Source: Sphingomonas sanxanigenens DSM 19645 = NX02 (lineage in GTDB: Bacteria > Pseudomonadota > Alphaproteobacteria > Sphingomonadales > Sphingomonadaceae). From it: DNA of 64,000 bases. Below are positions 60,902-64,000 of the stretch, piece by piece; position 1 is the first letter of the stretch; every line of letters begins with the position of its first letter. A model generated the notes under the pieces. That model was not told where the DNA came from, did not search any database, and worked only from the letters and a program-made list of their open reading frames with translations. Where the stretch lies: positions 3,218,520 through 3,282,519 of the forward strand of contig NZ_CP006644.1 of NCBI RefSeq assembly GCF_000512205.2. The letters are read 5' to 3'. Both the position numbers and the translations under genes were made by a program.

Positions 60902-61882
60902 ATGAGCCTGCTGCAGGTCGAGGCGCTCGACGTTAGCTTCCCCTCCCCCGCCGGTCCGCTGCTCGCGGTTGACGGCATCAGCTTCACCGTCGAGGCCGGT
61001 GAGACCGTGGCGATCGTCGGCGAGAGCGGATCGGGCAAGTCGGTCACCGCGATGGCGATCATGCGGCTGCTGGGCGAGGATGTGCGGCTGAGCGGCAGCG
61101 TGCGGCTGGAGGGCAAGGATCTCGTCGCCGCTTCGCCCGCCGAGATGCGCCGGGTGCGCGGCAACCGCATCGGCATGATCTTCCAGGAACCGATGAGCGC
61201 GCTCAACCCGCTGCAGCCGGTGGGCCGCCAGATCGCCGAGGGGCTGCGCCTGCATCGCGGGCTCGGCCGGCGCGCAGCCGACGCGCGTGCGTTGGAGCTG
61301 CTCGGGCGGCTCGGCATTCCCGCGCCGGAACGGCGCGCGCGCGAATATCCGCACCAGCTTTCGGGCGGCATGCGCCAGCGCGTCGTGATCGCGATGGCGC
61401 TGGCCTGCGATCCGGCGCTGCTGATCGCCGACGAGCCGACCACCGCGCTCGACGTGACCGTGCAGGCGCAGATCCTCGACCTGATCCGCGAGCAGAGCCG
61501 CCAGCTCGGCGCCGGCGTCATCCTCATCACCCATGACCTGGGCGTCGTCGCCGAACTCGCCGACCGCGTGGTGGTGATCTACGCCGGCCGCAAGGTGGAG
61601 GAAGGCCCCGTCGCCGAGGTGCTCGGCCAGCCGATCCACCCCTATACCCGCGGCTTGCTGGCGGCGACGCCGCGCCTGTCGGGCGGACGCGGCTGTCGCG
61701 ACGGGCGGATGGTGGAGATCGCCGGCAACGTCCCGCCGCTGTCGCGCGCGCGGCCGGCGGGCTGCGCCTTCACCCCGCGCTGCGCCTATGCGGCGGATCG
61801 CTGCGCGGTGGTGGCGCCGCAACTGACGCCGGTCGGCACCGGGCGGCAGGCCGCCTGCCTCAAGCTGGAGGACGCGGCATGA
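60902..61882 (+). CDS. ABC transporter ATPase, DppD type
   Basis: A 326-residue ATPase with Walker A GESGSGKSV, Q-loop GMIFQEPMSALNPLQP, signature LSGGMRQRVVIAMAL and Walker B LLIADEPTTALD. The C-terminal oligopeptide-transporter extension has cysteines (AGCAFTPRCAYAADRC) that may hold an iron-sulfur cluster, as in other Dpp/Opp ATPases. It starts 3 bases after the permease stop and overlaps the next ATPase by 4 bases. Confidence 0.94.
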   Translation: MSLLQVEALDVSFPSPAGPLLAVDGISFTVEAGETVAIVGESGSGKSVTAMAIMRLLGEDVRLSGSVRLEGKDLVAASPAEMRRVRGNRIGMIFQEPMSALNPLQPVGRQIAEGLRLHRGLGRRAADARALELLGRLGIPAPERRAREYPHQLSGGMRQRVVIAMALACDPALLIADEPTTALDVTVQAQILDLIREQSRQLGAGVILITHDLGVVAELADRVVVIYAGRKVEEGPVAEVLGQPIHPYTRGLLAATPRLSGGRGCRDGRMVEIAGNVPPLSRARPAGCAFTPRCAYAADRCAVVAPQLTPVGTGRQAACLKLEDAA

Positions 61883-62862
61883 GCCAGACGATCCTCGACG
61901 TCCACGAACTGCGCAAATATTATCCGGTCGGCCAGGGCTGGCTGCCGGGATCGGGGCGGCGCAGCGTCAAGGCGCTCGACGACGTCACCTTCACGCTCGA
62001 CAAGGGCGAGACGCTGGCGGTGGTCGGCGAGAGCGGCTGCGGCAAATCGACGCTGGGGCGCACCATCCTGCGCTTCGTCGAGCCCAGCGGCGGCAATGTC
62101 TGGCTCGACGGCCATCGCATCACCGAGATGGCCGGGCGCGAGATGCGGCGGCTGCGGCGGCAGATGCAGGTGGTGTTCCAGGATCCTGCCGCCAGCCTTT
62201 CGCCGCGGATGCGGGTGCGGGACATCGTCGCCGAGCCGTTGCGGAACTATGGGCTCGTCAGCGGCCGCGCCGCGATCGCCGAGCGCGTCGGCGACCTGCT
62301 GGAGCAGGTCGGCCTGCCGCGCGACGCAGGCGAGCGCTACCCCCATGAATTCTCCGGCGGCCAGCGCCAGCGTATCGCCATCGCCCGCGCGCTCGCGCCC
62401 GGGCCGGACCTGCTGATCTGCGACGAGGCGGTCTCCGCGCTGGACGTGTCCAGCAAGGCACAGATCGTCAACCTGCTCGCCGACCTGCAGCGGCGGCTGG
62501 GGCTGGCGATCCTGTTCATCAGCCACGACCTCGCGGTGGTGGAGCATATCGCCGATCGCATCGCGGTGATGTATCTCGGCCGCATCGTCGAGCTCGCCGA
62601 CCGCACGACCCTGTTCGCGGCGCCGGCGCATCCCTATACGCAGGCCCTGCTCTCCGCAGTGCTCGATCCGAACCCGGTGCGCAAACGCCAGCGCATCGCG
62701 CTGAAGGGCGAGGTGCCGAGCCCGATCGACCCGCCCGCCGGCTGCCATTTCCACACCCGCTGCCCCTATGCGTTCGAACGCTGCCGCAGCGAGCCGCCGG
62801 TGCTGGCGCAACGCGCGCCGGGGCAGGTGGCGGCGTGCCATCTGGAGGCATTGCCGGGTTAA
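61879..62862 (+). CDS. ABC transporter ATPase, DppF type
   Basis: A 327-residue partner ATPase with Walker A GESGCGKST, Q-loop VVFQDPAASLSPRM, signature FSGGQRQRIAIARAL and Walker B LLICDEAVSALD. It has the same Cys-rich C-terminal extension (GCHFHTRCPYAFERC). It ends the importer operon. It is the usual energising partner of the DppD-type protein. Confidence 0.94.
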   Translation: MSQTILDVHELRKYYPVGQGWLPGSGRRSVKALDDVTFTLDKGETLAVVGESGCGKSTLGRTILRFVEPSGGNVWLDGHRITEMAGREMRRLRRQMQVVFQDPAASLSPRMRVRDIVAEPLRNYGLVSGRAAIAERVGDLLEQVGLPRDAGERYPHEFSGGQRQRIAIARALAPGPDLLICDEAVSALDVSSKAQIVNLLADLQRRLGLAILFISHDLAVVEHIADRIAVMYLGRIVELADRTTLFAAPAHPYTQALLSAVLDPNPVRKRQRIALKGEVPSPIDPPAGCHFHTRCPYAFERCRSEPPVLAQRAPGQVAACHLEALPG

Positions 62863-62886
62863 CGCCCCGCCCGCCTGCGGCGGGAG

Positions 62887-63315
62887 CTAGCGCGGCATCG
62901 CCTGTTCGTTGCGCATGACGATCGCCGGCATCAGATCGCCCTGCCCCGGCTCGACGACGAGCAGCGCATACACCGCGTCGCCTGACGAGAAGGCGAGGAT
63001 CCGGCTGTGCCGCAGCAGCGCGTCGACCTTCAGCGGCTGCCACCCTGGGGGCACGCCTTTGCGCAGCGCGGCGACGACGGCCGCCCGCTGGTCGCGGCGG
63101 ATCGTGTGGAGTTCGTTGGAGACCCGGCCATAGTCCGGTTCGAGCGCATCGGCGACGGCGATGCTGTCATGGATCAGGCGATGGTTCACTGCGTCGCCGA
63201 ACGGATTCTCCGCCGGCGTCGCCAGCATCGCCGGCGGCTCGGGGAGCGCCTTCGGCCGGTCGTCACAGGCGCTCGCGGCAAGCAGCAGTGCGACCGCGAA
63301 CCCGATCCGGATCAT
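62887..63315 (-). CDS. small hypothetical lipoprotein
   Basis: A 142-residue protein with a lipoprotein signal (MIRIGFAVALLLAASAC, Cys17). The mature part is soluble (RRDQRAAVVAALRKGVPPGW, SSGDAVYALLVVEPGQGDLM). I do not recognise the family. It lies just downstream of the immunity-like gene on the same strand and may belong to the toxin locus; an envelope-anchored accessory or second immunity protein is conceivable, but this is not supported beyond position. Confidence 0.7.
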   Translation of the reverse strand: MIRIGFAVALLLAASACDDRPKALPEPPAMLATPAENPFGDAVNHRLIHDSIAVADALEPDYGRVSNELHTIRRDQRAAVVAALRKGVPPGWQPLKVDALLRHSRILAFSSGDAVYALLVVEPGQGDLMPAIVMRNEQAMPR

Positions 63316-63323
63316 GCGGGCCG

Positions 63324-63632
63324 TCAGGCCGCCTTGTCGTCATAGTCGACGTCGAAGCGGAAGCGCCCCGCCGGATCGACCGAGAAGGTGCAGCGCTGCC
63401 AGGGCGCCTGGCCCGTCTTCACCATCGCATCGCGGATCTCGTTGAGCGCCTTGGCGATCTGGAACGAGGCAAGCGAAGGCAGCTTGGGCTGCGCGGTCTT
63501 GCCATCCTTCTCATACCAGTAGCGGGTCGTGGCGTGGCCATCGTCCAGCTCCGCCTCCAGCCACGCGCGCTGCACGCCCGGCGGGCAGGCTTCGAGCAGC
63601 GCGGTCGCGATCGTCCGGTAGCTTTCTTCCAC
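63324..63632 (-). CDS. YezG-family immunity protein
   Basis: A 102-residue acidic protein (MEESYRTIATALLEACPPGV, ATTRYWYEKDGKTAQPKL, RFRFDVDYDDKAA) that resembles the YezG/DUF600 immunity family. These proteins neutralise the C-terminal nuclease of contact-dependent or polymorphic toxins. The GTG start at 63632 directly abuts the stop of the nuclease gene (63633-63635), the usual toxin-immunity arrangement. Confidence 0.75.
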   Translation of the reverse strand: MEESYRTIATALLEACPPGVQRAWLEAELDDGHATTRYWYEKDGKTAQPKLPSLASFQIAKALNEIRDAMVKTGQAPWQRCTFSVDPAGRFRFDVDYDDKAA

Positions 63633-64000
63633 TTAGACGCCTCCGGGACGGTTGAAGAAGGTGTCGGTCTGCGCGACGCCGTCGATCTCCGAATTGATCA
63701 CGAAGCCCTCGGGACGCGTGCTGTCGCTGCTGTAGATCACGTCGATCTTCACGTCGACATCCTTGCCGGCCTCCAGCGCGTTCTCGAACCCGCGTTCCAT
63801 GTCGCGCCACGCACCCATGTTGAAATTGCCGTTCATCGGCACGAGGTTCACGCGGTCGCCGGGGCCGTTGAAGATCGAGGCGATCAGATGGCCGCCCTGG
63901 TCGTCGGGCAGCCGGTCCTCGCGGCCCGAGACGCCCTGCTGATAGGAGTTGCGATCGGCGGTCTTGAGGTCGAGCTGCCCTTCGGCGCTGGTCACCCGGC
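63633..64000 (-). CDS. polymorphic toxin C-terminal nuclease domain, partial
   Basis: The C-terminal 120 or so residues of a protein whose beginning lies beyond the right edge. The segment DRLPDDQGGHLIASIFNGPG followed by VNLVPMNGNFNMGAW is the signature of DNA/RNA non-specific endonucleases of the Endonuclease_NS_2 type, found at the end of secreted polymorphic toxins. The immunity-like gene follows immediately. The delivery domain cannot be seen. Confidence 0.78.
   Translation of the reverse strand, partial: RVTSAEGQLDLKTADRNSYQQGVSGREDRLPDDQGGHLIASIFNGPGDRVNLVPMNGNFNMGAWRDMERGFENALEAGKDVDVKIDVIYSSDSTRPEGFVINSEIDGVAQTDTFFNRPGGV

Overview
The window looks like a chromosomal segment of a GC-rich alphaproteobacterium, most likely a sphingomonad. 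This is inferred from very high GC content, two large TonB-dependent receptors, a TPR-sulfotransferase and many GC-rich interspersed palindromes; no rRNA or other phylogenetic marker is present. It reads as an amine-catabolism island built from three blocks.

Block 1 (1-18.4 kb) handles primary amines in the periplasm. A TonB receptor and small c-type cytochromes flank a complete quinohemoprotein amine dehydrogenase cluster on the minus strand (qhpA-D-C-B-G-F-E). Upstream of it, on the same strand, is a tryptophan-tryptophylquinone amine dehydrogenase cluster of the aau type (mauB-E-D-A plus a monohaem cytochrome). A TetR-family regulator follows. An accessory zone (18.4-21.6 kb) then holds palindromic repeats, a small conserved-looking protein and an IS3-family element with intact ends and a 4-bp target duplication.

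Block 2 (21.6-45.5 kb) encodes an essentially complete methylated-amine pathway. Tmm converts trimethylamine to its N-oxide, Tdm cleaves that to dimethylamine and formaldehyde, and DmmDABC makes monomethylamine. GmaS and MgsABC make gamma-glutamylmethylamide and N-methylglutamate, MgdABCD oxidises the latter, and FolD and PurU carry the C1 unit on tetrahydrofolate to formate. FolB, an ammonium transporter and two regulators (XRE-cupin and GlxA/AraC) accompany it. An IS110-family element sits in a REP-like palindrome between folB and dmmD.

Block 3 (45.7-62.9 kb) is less familiar. A minus-strand operon runs TonB receptor, two exported HAL/PAL-fold lyase homologues that both lack the Ala-Ser-Gly triad needed for the MIO cofactor, an ornithine-cyclodeaminase-family protein, a PhnD-like protein and a cupin. 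Next to it are a tandem (duplicated) LysR regulator, a methyltransferase and a five-gene peptide-type ABC importer. A shared imperfect palindrome, TTTCTTNNNRGGAAANT, precedes mgs/tmm, mgd, dmm, the TonB-lyase operon and the ABC importer, which suggests blocks 2 and 3 form one regulon. The most interesting reading is that the exported MIO-less lyases release (tri)methylamine from an imported betaine and so feed block 2. The right edge holds a lipoprotein and the end of a nuclease toxin-immunity pair.
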